Made by a program: the position numbers and the translations under genes. The notes under the pieces are model-generated. The model saw only the letters and a program-made list of their open reading frames with translations, was not told where the DNA came from and ran no database searches. From the NCBI GenBank assembly GCA_961205875.1, contig OY540816.1, positions 7,698,701-7,762,700 on the forward strand: a stretch of DNA of 64,000 nt, given 5' to 3'. Numbering within the stretch: position 1 is the stretch's first letter; each line of letters starts with the position of its first letter. Source of the DNA: Sialis fuliginosa (taxonomy: Eukaryota > Arthropoda > Insecta > Megaloptera > Sialidae). Shown here one piece after another: positions 35,992 to 49,300 of the stretch.

Positions 35992-36215
35992 TGGCCGGTA
36001 TTATAAAGAATTTGCTTGGTAAAGTAGAAATCAGCGACTTAAAATAAGTGGTGCTAAATGTACCTCATAAAATGCATAGCATTTACATTATTATACATTT
36101 ATTACTACTGTTTTAAAATATCGAGCATTTCATAACAATTTGACACCTAGTAGATAGCGTTAGCTGGGACCTAATTTGCATTTGCAGCCAAGCAAATTCT
36201 TTATAATACCGGGCA
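35992..36215. mobile_element. CCGGTATTATAAAGAATTTGC MITE, shorter copy
   Basis: TGGCCGGTATTATAAAGAAT faces ATTCTTTATAATACCGGGCA. Flanks are TTA and CTA, a slightly decayed 3-bp duplication. About 90 bp shorter than 34302-34614, missing part of the left interior. Confidence 0.75.
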
Positions 36216-36409
36216 CTAGATACCTATTTGCGAGGACAAAAATATTTTTCTTTTTGGGATATACAATGAAAAATCGAATTAGTCAGCCATATTGTTACTA
36301 AAAAACGGTCACCTTTTGGAAGTTGTATTCGAAAACGCTTGATCTTATGACAAATGAACAAAGTATATTTTTGTGTATTTTGTGTCATATAATCTTCTAT
36401 AAGAACCCA

Positions 36410-36720
36410 ACCCAGGAAAAAATTCAAGAACAAAAAAATACTTGATAAAAATCAGCGGGCCCACTGCCCCCATACACCCTTGGTCTAAATTATTATTATT
36501 TGATACTGGAAATCGATAACATATATCAATACCAATCTCTGTATTAAATTTCATAACTGTAGCTTGATGGGTTCTCTAGATATTAAATAAACACTTATTT
36601 TGGGTAAAAGACTGTAGCTCCCTCATGAAGAATTTCCGAATTTCACATAAAAGCTTTTTTGCTTAAAATTACATTCTCGAACTATTGTTAATTTTTTACA
36701 CTAGTTTTAAATCATCCTGT
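36410..36720 (+). repeat. Dispersed repeat, copy of 5260-5580
   Basis: GATACTGGAAATCGATAACA, TCATAACTGTAGCTTGATGG and CTCCCTCATGAAGAATTTCC align with the copy at 5335. Confidence 0.6.
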
Positions 36721-37316
36721 ATAAAATCGTAAATATCTCGGATTGTAGTTAAAAATTGCAAAAACCCACCACCTGTTTATCTGTTTATCTCCGCTTTTAT
36801 GGGTTGAATGTCAATTTTTTTATTTTTATTGAAACTATTTTTTTCTGAATTCACCATTACAACTTATAAGCAGCTATGTATATAATGAATATTTTTTATC
36901 CGAATTTAGGTACTTTTAATATCATAGACAGTTATGTAAATAAATATATCAAAATTTTAATAAAATTAACACCCCCTTCCAACTCCTCAGGGTTTGAATT
37001 TGGGAAAAGTTGAAATACGTGTTTCATTATTTGTATTGTAGAGTATTTATTTTAAGTTTCAAGTATATCCAACTAAAAAATATTTTTCTCTTATAAACTT
37101 TTACATCCCCTATTACCCCCGTAGGGGTGGAACTTCGAAAAATCCTTTCTTAGTGGGTGCTTTCGACATAAAAGAAAGACACCACTGAAATTCTACGTTT
37201 CTAGGTCCAGGGGTTTTGGATCGCAGCGATGATGAATCGGTCAGTCAGTCAGACAGTCAGTCAGGACATGCTATTATATGTACATAATATATTTTATATA
37301 CATAGATTAAGTTTGA

Positions 37317-40300
37317 CTATGTTTCTCCATTTTCTCTGTCATATTCTCCATCATCGGCAGTGACACTTATAACAAATCCAGGAATTTCAGCATATGTAGG
37401 TTGTTCTCTGAAAATAAATTTATTATTAAATAAATATAAATATTTTATACATATAAAAGATAAATTATATTTTAGGTATATTTTTAAGCCTTGTTAATTA
37501 AGACATCGTTTCAATAGCCACTTTGATTTTTGAAAATCCAAATTCTGTAAATGAATGAGTGTACAGCTTATTAAGGTGGTTATTGTACAGGACATTGTTG
37601 CCAACATTGCGATTTATGTCTTTTTCATTCGCGCATATATTTTTTTCACTTGCACGCCCCTTCTGAACTGGCACCCCGAGCAACCGCCCAGTCTCCCTCC
37701 CTAAAGCCAGTATTGCTGTTATACATTAACTAAATAATCAACGAATTTTAATAAATATAAAAATTTTAAACATCAAGTATTCTTTTTTCCAAAGCTTACT
37801 TGACTTTTTAATATTGCGCTCGAGTGATTGTTGTAGTTTTGGCTGACGCCTCGACTAACAAAAATATTTTAGTTTTCCATGGCAATTGTGATTTTTATTC
37901 AATAATGAAAAAAATGCGTATCTTTGTTACGAGTTGTTTTATTATCAAAAATACGAAAAGCTTTGTGATCATTTTTTAAAGAAAAATTGTTCTACGATTT
38001 CAAAATTTTCACCCGATCTTTCTTTTTACAATCGGTTTAGTATTAATACGTATTTAATACTAAACATTAACATAATTAATGTTGTACACATTTTTACATA
38101 ATAATTTTAAAACGTTTTCATATAACATTATTGATTGGCTCTTAATTTAACGTTATGAATATATCGTTACGTAATGTTTCATTAACGATTTTACTGAAAT
38201 TTTTATGTGTGTTATGTATACACATATCTATGTATGCATGATGCATAAATATGTATATTTCAATCCACAAATACTGCCTAAAGGCTTTGTCAAATAGGAA
38301 GCGGACAGTCCGCAGCGGACTAGGGTGGTCAAACAGAACGCGAAAATGACGGCGAACCAGGGCAAATTCTTTCTTCATCTAGTGATCATCATGTCCAGCA
38401 GTTCGTCTGACGATGAAGAATTATTTCTTTTGTTAGCTGTGAATTCAGCAGCAAGACGAAAAAGGAAATGGGTATGCCATAGTCAATGTGCATAATGCAG
38501 GTATTCTATATAGTGACTAGGGATTCTATGTTCGAGAGGGTTGTTTTCCGAGCTAAATACTGAAGCGAAGTCATACAAACAACTGCACTACCGCACAAGA
38601 TCAATCTACTTTTAATCATTATCTTCTCTTTTACTCATTTTGCTATCCAGTACGCACGCGAACTATGTAAAAATTTACAACCTGTCTGCTGTCCGCCGCG
38701 GTAGTCCGCTTTCTGTTTGACCAGGGTAATGCAATATTACACGATATAGAGTTCACGGCTGTCCGCGCGGACATTCCGCCTCCTATTTGACAGAGCCTTT
38801 ATGCAAAGTTTAAAAAAAATTGAAATGATAAAAATGATACTTAGTTAAATTTATTATAATAATTATGGTCGATTATTTCAAATTGTAAAATTGCATCTTA
38901 ACTCTTCATATTATGTATTATGAAGAATATATTATCTCATTTGCAATTAGTCCTTAAATGATAGTCACTTATTGTGAGCTAAAGCTATTAATACAATTTT
39001 TATTAATATATACCTACCCGAGAATTCAATTTGATTTATGATTTTCTGTTCAATCAGTATCGGCTTTACGGAAGGGGGGGGGGGGGGACCACTTGTAGTG
39101 CTAGGCTAGGAGGGGCAGTTGATGGCCACATGGAGAAAATCTTGTAAATGTAATCATTCGTATTGTTTTTAAGACTTCATTTGACAGTGACTGTTGTTTA
39201 ATGCCCGGTATTATAAAGGACCTAACAAAATTTGTTAGCTAGCAATTATATTCAAATGGGGTATTAATACTGTACTAGTATCTATGGATTAGTTATGGAA
39301 TTTAGAGCAGTGACACTTCAACTAAATGTAACACAGTTGGCATCTTTGACCGTACAAAATAATGTTCATAACATCACCACTGTTTTAATACCGTTTGTAT
39401 TTACCTTCAACGCGTGCGCGAAACTTGTCAAAGTCATCAACAAACTCCAAAAGAACTGTCATATAAGTTTGATATCTCAGTTGAAAGTGTTTGTTAGCTA
39501 ACAAATTTGTTAGGTCCTTTATGATACCGGACATAAGTGACACAATTTTACAAAAATTGAAAAAATATTCGAGTAATGAAATGTATTTAAAAATCTCGTT
39601 CAAGGCATAAGATAAGATAAGATAATTATAATTTGATTTATAATTCCTTTTTACGAATGTATATCAACATTTTAATAAAGTTTCGTTTTTATTACTATAT
39701 AACTGATTATTTTTGATATTTTACACTAATGGTATGTTTCTCAAACAACTATCTACTTAATTACTTTTACTATAGGTACTAGGTAGGAACTAATATACGA
39801 AATACATAATAATAAAATAAACAAAAAAACTACCTCATATACAATAAAATATCATTAGAATGATAACGTGCTTCGCTATAGTTTTACGAATACCTGTTTG
39901 TAGATACCATGCACTAAAGCTAAGGACTTAATAATTGTAACTGTAAATAAAGAAAAAGCAACAACAAAAATAATAATCTTTATTACAATTTCTTATAAGT
40001 AATATCACATCGTATATATGTATGTCATTCATAAGAGAAATAATTGCGGCTTTCGTTATAAAATGAAATCTTGGTCGTTATAATTGCATTTTCTTTTAAA
40101 TTTTAAAATTGTAGAGGGTGAATCAAAAAGTTCTTAGAAGTGCATATATATATCATCTTTTTGGAGATAGTTTAACATTTATTTTAAAGAGTGTTAAACA
40201 CACAATATTTATGCAGTTTTACTTGATTTCAACAAACTGTTGGCAAGTAATAACTAAGTGTTATATCATTTTAAAGATTTTTTTTACTGACTTTATTTCT

Positions 40301-43300
40301 TTGAACATTTTTCATAAAATTTCATTTTCACCTATTCTAAGATGATTAAAAAAAGATGTCGAAAAAGGATTTTAGAAAAATTTATTTTTATGAGTTCAAA
40401 CTTGGCCGCAGTGCAGCGCAAACGGCCAGAAACATCAATAAAGTTTGGGGGCAAGGGTTCATTGATGAATCCACGGTGTTGGTTTAAAAAATTTCGTGCA
40501 GGTGAAGTAAATTTGGAAGACCAAGAGGGTCGTGGACATCCTTCTACTGTTGATGACTATAGTGGAAGCTAACCCACATACAACTGTTAGAGAACTTGCA
40601 GAAGAGCTATAAGTAAACCCAGGAACCATTTCACGGCATTTAACTACGATTGGCAAAACAAAAAAGCTTGATAAATGGGTGCCACACGAATTAAGCGAAA
40701 ATCACAAAAATCGAGACATTCAGGGCAGTGGTTAAATAAACCTGAAGCTCCTAAACACTTTCCAAAGTCAAGTTTGCATCCAAAGAAGACAATGGTGAAC
40801 GTTTGGTGGTCTGTACAGGGATTAATCCGCTGTAATTTCTTAAATCCTGGTGAAACAATTACAGCAGAAAGGTATTCTCAACAAATTGACGAAATGCATA
40901 AAAAATTAGGTTAAGTAGCTAAATTACATTTTGAAATATATAAGTTTAAAGTTCATAATAAAAACGTGCATTATTTTTGTAACAACCTAATAAATGTATT
41001 GAATTAGGATATTATGTGGAAAAATAAAATATTTTTGTTCGAATTTTCTCATATAGGCAACGTATAATTTTTTACTGGTGTAAAATTAGGAAAAATGTAT
41101 GAGGTGCCAAATTTAAACAGTGATTAGAACATGCCCAGATGTATATTTCCTGAAAACTCCCTAGCAAAATTTGCTCCGGAACACGCTCAACTAAGGGCCT
41201 AAAGTTTGATTTTGCAAGGATTTTGTAAACACTCTGTATCTAATGAACGGAATGTTCAATCAACCCGGCCTTCCGCATTTTAAACAGATTATTAAATTTT
41301 CTACAACCTTATTTATTATTATTTTAACAAAAATAATTGTACACCTTTCAAAATGGCGGTCGAACTAAAAATTTTACTTTAAAAATGCAAAATTTTTAGT
41401 TTGACAGCCTTTTTAAATAGCTTTAAAGTTATTTATGACCAAGAATGTGTTATAATTGATAGTAGTACATTTAATTGTCTTTTCAAAAAATTAAAAATGG
41501 GGTTAATCGGACTTTTAGTTCACTAGATATAGTAATTTTACGAAACATTTGCAATATCTACATACGTTACGGTAAATATGTTCATACATACTATAGTGAT
41601 TCCCAGAACTTTTTGATTCACTCTCGTATGATGGTATTTATTATTATTTATACTCACTTAGGTTCTCATGTGTTTTCATATGTATTTGAAAAATATTGAT
41701 AGATATATTATTACTTATATATGTCCATCAAAAAGGAAAACGATAACAAAAAATAAATATTTTTATTTATAAATTTCAACCTTTATAATATCACAATAAA
41801 TAAATGTTACTTGAAAAAATAAAAAATGTAAATTGTTTATAAGTCATTCGAAAATAATTTTTTTTGTAAAATAATTAACTAGTTCACTGTATTTTGGCTT
41901 TATTATGTATTTTAAACACATTATTTTAAAGTATTTTCTTAGTCTGTTTGACTTTTGTTGACATTCATTATCTTAATTATCACATATCTTCAAAAATTCA
42001 CAGTTTAAAAACTGCTCGTCATCTCTTGTAGATCATCATATATAGTCAATTATAATGTTATTATAATATAATATAAACATCTTGCTCAATGCATTTTTCA
42101 GACTCATATCCAAATAGCTTAATGTCGTCCTTATCGAGATCTTCTATAATTCCTCTTCTAATTGTAAGTCCTTTTTTTCTGTTGAGGGGTAGGTTAGGCC
42201 CCTAAATATATATAATAGTTTGATATATTACATGTGTGTATTTTTTAATATTATGACAAAATATGAACAGGTTGAATAAAATGTTTACAAACTTCAACTA
42301 ATAATAATAATACATGTTATGTAAGTAGGTAATGTCAGATTTAGAATGAGGGGGAGGGATTAGGTTAGTCACGCGCCTGTTATCTATGATTTTTTTTATA
42401 GTTTAACTATGGGTAGTATTTAAGCGCGCAATATTTTATACACTTTGAGCATTAAATATATTGTATTTGAGCAATAAGATTTTCCTAAGCATAAAGTGTG
42501 ACATTGAAAACAGTTTTTCTGAGCAATAATATTTTGCGTTTTAAGCAGTAAATTTTGTTTTGCGCAATAATATTTCATTCATTATTACTGTACAATTTAA
42601 TTTGCTTTTATTTTATAATTTTAATTTTTGGGGAGGGGGGATGTTCCATTACCCCTCCCTCCAAAGAAAATAAAATAGTTGTATTATTGAACTTTCAGTT
42701 TTTTTTTTGGAGAGGGGGGGGTGTTCTATTACCCCCCCCCAAATGAAATTAAAAGTAGGTAGTGTATTATTGAATTTGTTTGAATTTTTTTTTTTTGGGT
42801 GATCCATACGAGTCTCCTTCAAAAAGATGAAATCTTGGCCTGTCATTTATTACAAACATTGTACGTATTTGTTTCTGAAGAATTAAAAAATAAAACAGTT
42901 CGATTTATAAAAAAATAAATAAATAGGTACACGATATTGCTCATTTACTACAAATCTCACCAACCTAATACTCATTTAGCCATTTTAAGGAGCAATTTTT
43001 TTTATGTGTCATTTTATTTCTTTAATGAACAAAAAGTATTTTCTTAACGCAAGTTTATATTAACTATCGCTAAACACAAAAAATACTGTTTACAAATGCT
43101 ATAATAGTTTATAAAGTGTAAGAATAGTTTATTTAATGCTCTTCGCTATTTCTCATTTCATTTAAAACAACGCGCGTTTTATTTGTTCTCTTTACCTATT
43201 TGGATAAGTATTGGAAAAAAAAATTGAATTTTCTGGGGACGCTGATTTATTCAGTCATATAACCTATAAAAAATCTAATTAAAACTATTGAAAAAATATT

Positions 43301-46300
43301 AAAAACTTAAATTAAAATTTAATTATATTTATACGGAGCTTATATAAGTATAAAATTATCAGCCTATGATATTTCTGTTGTACATGATTTTTCTGAAATT
43401 TATATATGAAAATGTCAGATAATTACAAATCGAGTGAATTGTTAAAATATTTAAATTATGTTGAAGTTTGTTAACATTTATTGTAACTATATTGTGAACA
43501 GAGTAGTAGTCAGACAAAGAATTAAATCAAAGTTCTGCCTAACCTGGCTTCTCTTAGTTTTAAGTTTTATCTCATATAATTAGAAAAAAAAAATTGCATC
43601 AACTATCATTTTGACCCCATAAATATGCAAACATCAGAATCTTCTGTTTATGGTATTATTGATACTTACCTATTAAACATATTCAGTTTCGAATAGTCAA
43701 TTAAATTCAAGTAAAAAATTAAGTACAATATTTTCATAATGAATAAAATAAATAGCACATGTATTACTTTCTAAAAATAATGTATAAAAAACTAATATAA
43801 ATGCTACAGATAGCTAATTATTATTAATTAAAAAAACTATCACATTTTGGTCTAAAATAACAATTAAAAAAAGAATTACAAATATGAATTATGTAAATGG
43901 AATTCTTTGAAATTACGACTCACTCTGCACTATAAATTTTAACAATGAACTCCTTCATATACATATGAATGTTTAGATACATAGATTAATATTTGAGAAT
44001 ATAATTTAAATATAACTTAAAATACTCATAGATGTAGAGTAAAGTCGATATATATGGAACAAGAGCGTAATATATATGGACACCTCTTTTTGCTACTCTA
44101 TTTTAAATTTTATAAACACAAAATTAATATGTATTTAAGGGGGCAGACCCACTTAGAATTTTGAAAAAATACATTTTTTTTGCATTTTCTCAAAGTAGAA
44201 TATTTCAAAAGTATTCTCTGAAAATTTCAGACAAATGTCCTGTCAATAGACGATTCAGTGTAAGTTCCAAAATAAATATTTTATCTGCATGCAATCGTAC
44301 TCCAAACTTTAAACGCGTTTTTCTCGAAACCATGTTTTCGAAGTCGGTGATCACCGTAACTTGAGAACGGCTTTGCCGATCGGGTTTGAAATTTTTCTCA
44401 CTTATTCTATACATAATTGTCCTCCGGATGGACGAAGAATTTTTTTTTGACGATTTTTTTTTATAATCGAAAATGCGAGTGAAATTTTAGTCGAAGAACT
44501 TTGACTTTCAACATCCGCCATTTTGTGAAAATTCAAAATTTTTCAAATCCCTTCGTCCATCCGGAGCATTATGTTATTAGCTAATGATGCCTTTTTTTTA
44601 TTTCAGATGATCTAGTGACGAGCAGCAGTTGTTTTTGGACACCTCCCAAATTTGCTGTATCCCACTTATTTTTTAATATAATAAAAAATTAAAATATTTT
44701 CTGTAAATACATATCTTTCATGTGGGAAAACATTTGTTATTAATTATTTTAATGCGTGGCTAAAAAAAAATCCTAAAAAGAGGTTTGTCCCCTTAAGCTT
44801 ACACCTTTGACTAACTACGTCAGTTGGCATGCCAGTGTTTGGTGTTATTGAGAGCAATTTAATGAAATTTACCATTTTTGATTATTTATGTTAAGATAAG
44901 TTAGTTTAAATTTTGTTTATGTTGCTGTTTAAAAATGTAGGTAAAGGGTTTGATCGTATGGATAGTGCTTTTAATCCACGTAATAACTGTTGCCTCGGCA
45001 CTAACCAATTTTTTTTTAAATATATGTGAATGAGGGTATTATGGAGAACGACTATGAATTTATTAATTAACCAGAATCATGTTGAGGCAAATAGTGTGAA
45101 AAGTATATTAAAAACCGAGTACTTCATAACTATCCACTTTCACAAAAGTAATTTTTTGAGTACAAAATCTTCATGATGATGCCCACTAAATGGGGTGCCT
45201 ATTACGGAGGTTCTGTCTGCATACTCTTTGCCATGCCACTGCTTTTTTACAGTGGCAACAATTAAGTTTGAAATAAAAACAACTAAATACATTTAAAAAA
45301 CAAATGTTTTAACCACCTATTTTTGCCTGGTAGATTAAATTCTTTGTCCAATGATATGATAAGGCCTGATTTTAAATAATAAACCAGAGTTTTATTACCT
45401 TAACAAGAATGGTGTTCCATATATACCTACTTCGCTCTAACATTCGTTGAATAAAATAAAATAAATAGTTTTCTGTATAATTCCGAATATGTCTAATGAA
45501 TGTAATAGTAAGAATCTATGGTATTTGTATAAAACGAAAATACAAACAAGGCAATTAAGGGTAGAAGTCACCAGATTTTTCTTCACTATCTCTACAAAAT
45601 TCAACAAAAAAAACAATGTTACAACAAACAACATTCATGCTACATAATTAATAAATACAAACTTTGTATTTTCAAAAACTACGTACCTGTATAAAATGTA
45701 ATGCTGTATCATGAAGAAAATATCAAATACAACAGAGAAAAGGCCGAGACCAAACTTTGTCGGATCACCGAATATTGATACCCAGTCATCTGTAAAAAAT
45801 ATATAAACATATCAGTGAATAAATTTAAAATACCGATTGAAAATGACAAGGAATCATTACATATTTTTTTAAGACCAAATAGATAAAAGAGTAACACTGT
45901 GTTTTTTTGACAAAAAAAGCATCATACATTAATAAAACGGCCAAGTGCGTGTTGGGCACGCACATGATAGGTTTCCGTAGTCATTACGATTTATAAACAA
46001 GAGTTATTTCAACGGACGCTCTGATAACGACATTTAAATGCAAATATATCGTGACTGAAGGGTTAAAAACAAAAGATAATTTAACATTTTTTGTTGCATT
46101 TTAGGAGACCTATCCAATGACATTACACTCAATGGGATATGTGAAAAAAAAATTGTGAGTTCATTTTTCAGTCTATGGAAGAGGGTCCAAAATAATTTTG
46201 ACAGTGTTCGTTATAATTTTCAGTGGAAGTACTAATTAAAGGCTACATTCATGAATTTTTTCAGATTTTATAAATTGACAGTTTAGAAATTAGAGTGGGG

Positions 46301-49300
46301 GGGGACGTTTTTATCACGACTTTGAACGCAAATATATCGTGACTGAAGGGTTAAAATCAAAATGTCATATTGCATTTTTTATTGCATTTTAGGAGACCCA
46401 TCTAAAGACACCCCACTTATTGGATTAATTTTTTTTAAAAAATACTTTTCAGTCTATGGAAAGGGGGTCCAACAAAATTATTTTTTCAAAAATATTATCA
46501 TTTCTGTTTTTAGGTTATCAGTCTTCGTCTGTATACCAAATTTCATCTTAATCGGCTTAAAATATTTGAGGACGGACGGATGGACATAGCGAAACTATAA
46601 GGTTTCCTAGTTTTCTACGGAAACCTAAAAACGAAGTGTTTTTATAACACTGTGTTGTCGTTTTGGTCTAAACACGGCAAAATAAGTTTAAAATTTTTAT
46701 ATAAGGTACCTAATAAAAACATTTATACATATGTTTTTAATGATTTTAGGTTTAATTAATAAATATGAATTAATAAAAAAACATCCACTTGTACTTTTAT
46801 TACCGATATTAAAAAACCACATTATTCACATTATACAGGATGTCCCAGTTTCGAAAGAAGATGCAGTTATTTCGAATGTTGATAAAAATGCCATTGTTCT
46901 TAGGTTTTTGCCCTGCTTTGATGACATACATGAATATTTATTGTGGTGTTTAAGAGACCCGGTAGCAGGTTCAATTATATTTTTTCTAAATTGTGTTATA
47001 ATAATTTTATACATCGCTAGAAAGTTGATGTTATTAATATGTAATATGTATGTAAGTAAATCTATTGGCTCCCTCTGTATAACAATGTAAAATTTTTTTT
47101 ATCTATACCACAATATATACAGGATGGTCTGGTTTGGGATACATATATTTTAGGAGTTGATTCCCTTACTCATTATGAGTAAAAAAATTCTACGGGAAGG
47201 GGGGGGGGTCTATCTTCAACACCCTCTGAGTTACAGAATGTTTAAAATCTTCCTTCAAAGTAGTACTTACAAACAAAAATTATCTCACAATTTCCAAAGT
47301 AACGTAACTAGAACAACCAAAATAAGTCAGTTTCATAGGTAATTAATAGGGGTGTATCGTAACTGGAATTTTAAATTTCGGCCGGAACCGGAATTCGCCA
47401 AAAACTCCGGCCGGAACCGTAATTTTTTTCAAATAATTTGAAATAATTTCTGTATCATTGACGGGCACATTTAAAATAATCGACGAGTACCATGATGCCC
47501 GCGGGCACTGGGTTGGGAACCCTTGTCTTAAGATATTAAGAAATATCAAAAATTGTTTTTATCAATTAGTTTTTGAAAGAAAAACATGTTAGTACATACC
47601 GTAATTGTATGCATTGATAATCATCTGTAACATGCTCAATGTGCCACCAGTAAAATCCAAGAAAATATTTCCTATACTCCAGCCTTCAGTACTTTTTCTT
47701 TTGTAATTCATGTAAGCCTGAAACAATGTACATTATGTATTATAAGTATCATTATATTGAAGTATATTTATAATAAATAAGGATAATTTAAATCATAAAA
47801 CCATTAGAACTTAAAGTAATTAATACACTGACGGGCACTGATATGCAATAATTGGAAATTGGAAAAATAGTTTTTACTTCCATGTTCTGAAAGAAATGGA
47901 AGTATTGTAATACCATCGAAAAATCGTGTCCGAAAAAATGACAAATTCTGATTGTACTAACTTCAAAACGTAAAGAAAAGTTAATTTCCGCATGGCGGCT
48001 GTGCGTGTCTCTGTGTGTTCGTGTGTCTGTGTGTCTGTGCGGATGTAGAATTTTCTTTCGTTCACGATAACTACTGTAAAAATGCACCGATCTGAATTAT
48101 TTTTGGGGAAATTGTTTCTCTCAGTGAGTACTCCAGACCTATTGATTTTGGTGTTAATCGGATTACGGGTTTTGGAAATATTTGAAATTTTGTAACTTTT
48201 TTCGTCTAAAAAGTGAATATTGCGAGTATTATCTCACTAATTTTGATAAGATTTGGTACATTTGCAGTTCAATTGAATCTAAGGGACATTTATTATTTGT
48301 ACGTGCCTAAACAGCCATTAAAGGGGTGAAAAACACACTTAGAATTTGAATTTTAAATACTAATATGTCATTAATTCATGTTGCCTTGGAAACAAATGCA
48401 ACTAAATTCAAATTGTCAAATTAGTTTTTCTACGAATGTGAATTATGATTTTGACATTAGAAAACTAATATTTATATACAAATGGCAAAAAGAGCTGTAA
48501 CCGTTGTAAGTATTTTTTTTTAAATGTATTATGATATGTATATTCATAGTAGTAGGTTATATAAATAAAATATTTAAAAAAATGTATATTTAAAAATTAT
48601 TTAAAAAGATAGAAAGAACATGGAAGTCATGTATGGTTCTCCATACCGATATTTCAACTACTGCTGTCGATTTTAGAAAACGGAGTTGAAAAATCTTAAT
48701 TCAACTCGTTTCTTGTTTAAGAACAAAAAAGAGATTTTCAATTGTTTTTCAATTTGTTTTTAATTGTCACACACCTCGTATGTACATAAATTTGGTGGAA
48801 AAATTGACAAGGATAATACAGGTTTTCATTTAATTAAATTAATTAATTTTATTATTTTCTATATATACTAGTAATTATGAAAGGCAGTGTTTCGATATTA
48901 CGGTCAGTTTCATAACAGAACTGTTGTTTACACATGTGTTGTTTATCAGAATTATATTACAGTAAGATAATATTACACGGAGTCATGAAATTGAATAGAT
49001 ACTGATAACTTTTCTTTTTATCCAATACAAATACCGTGAAACAGCAGTTGATGCAAAAATGCACATTTGATATTTGATTGTATTAACCAAGGCTTCGAAC
49101 CGGAACTGAACCGAAAACCGGAAAAACCGTTGTTTTTTGCCGGAATGAAAACCGGAATAGAACCGAAATAAAAATATCGGTTTTTACGGTTCAGTACATG
49201 TTAAAATATGCGCGTTAACAAGATCTTATTTCCCACTTACAAGAACCATTAAATGTTCTAAATTATGGCTGAACCGAAAACCGAAAAAACCGGAAAAACC

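Noticed and set aside
46731..47090. 119-codon plus-strand frame
   Set aside because: It lies in a TATACAGGATG repeat inside Ctns intron 7, with repeat-type sequence and no recognisable domain.
48004..48050. CRISPR-like or regulatory array
   Set aside because: Simple GTGTCT microsatellite; no repeat-spacer layout.
47788..48087. Minus-strand 99-codon frame with Thr/Arg/His run
   Set aside because: The run is a GTGTGTCTGTGTG simple repeat; nothing gene-like around it in Ctns intron 6.
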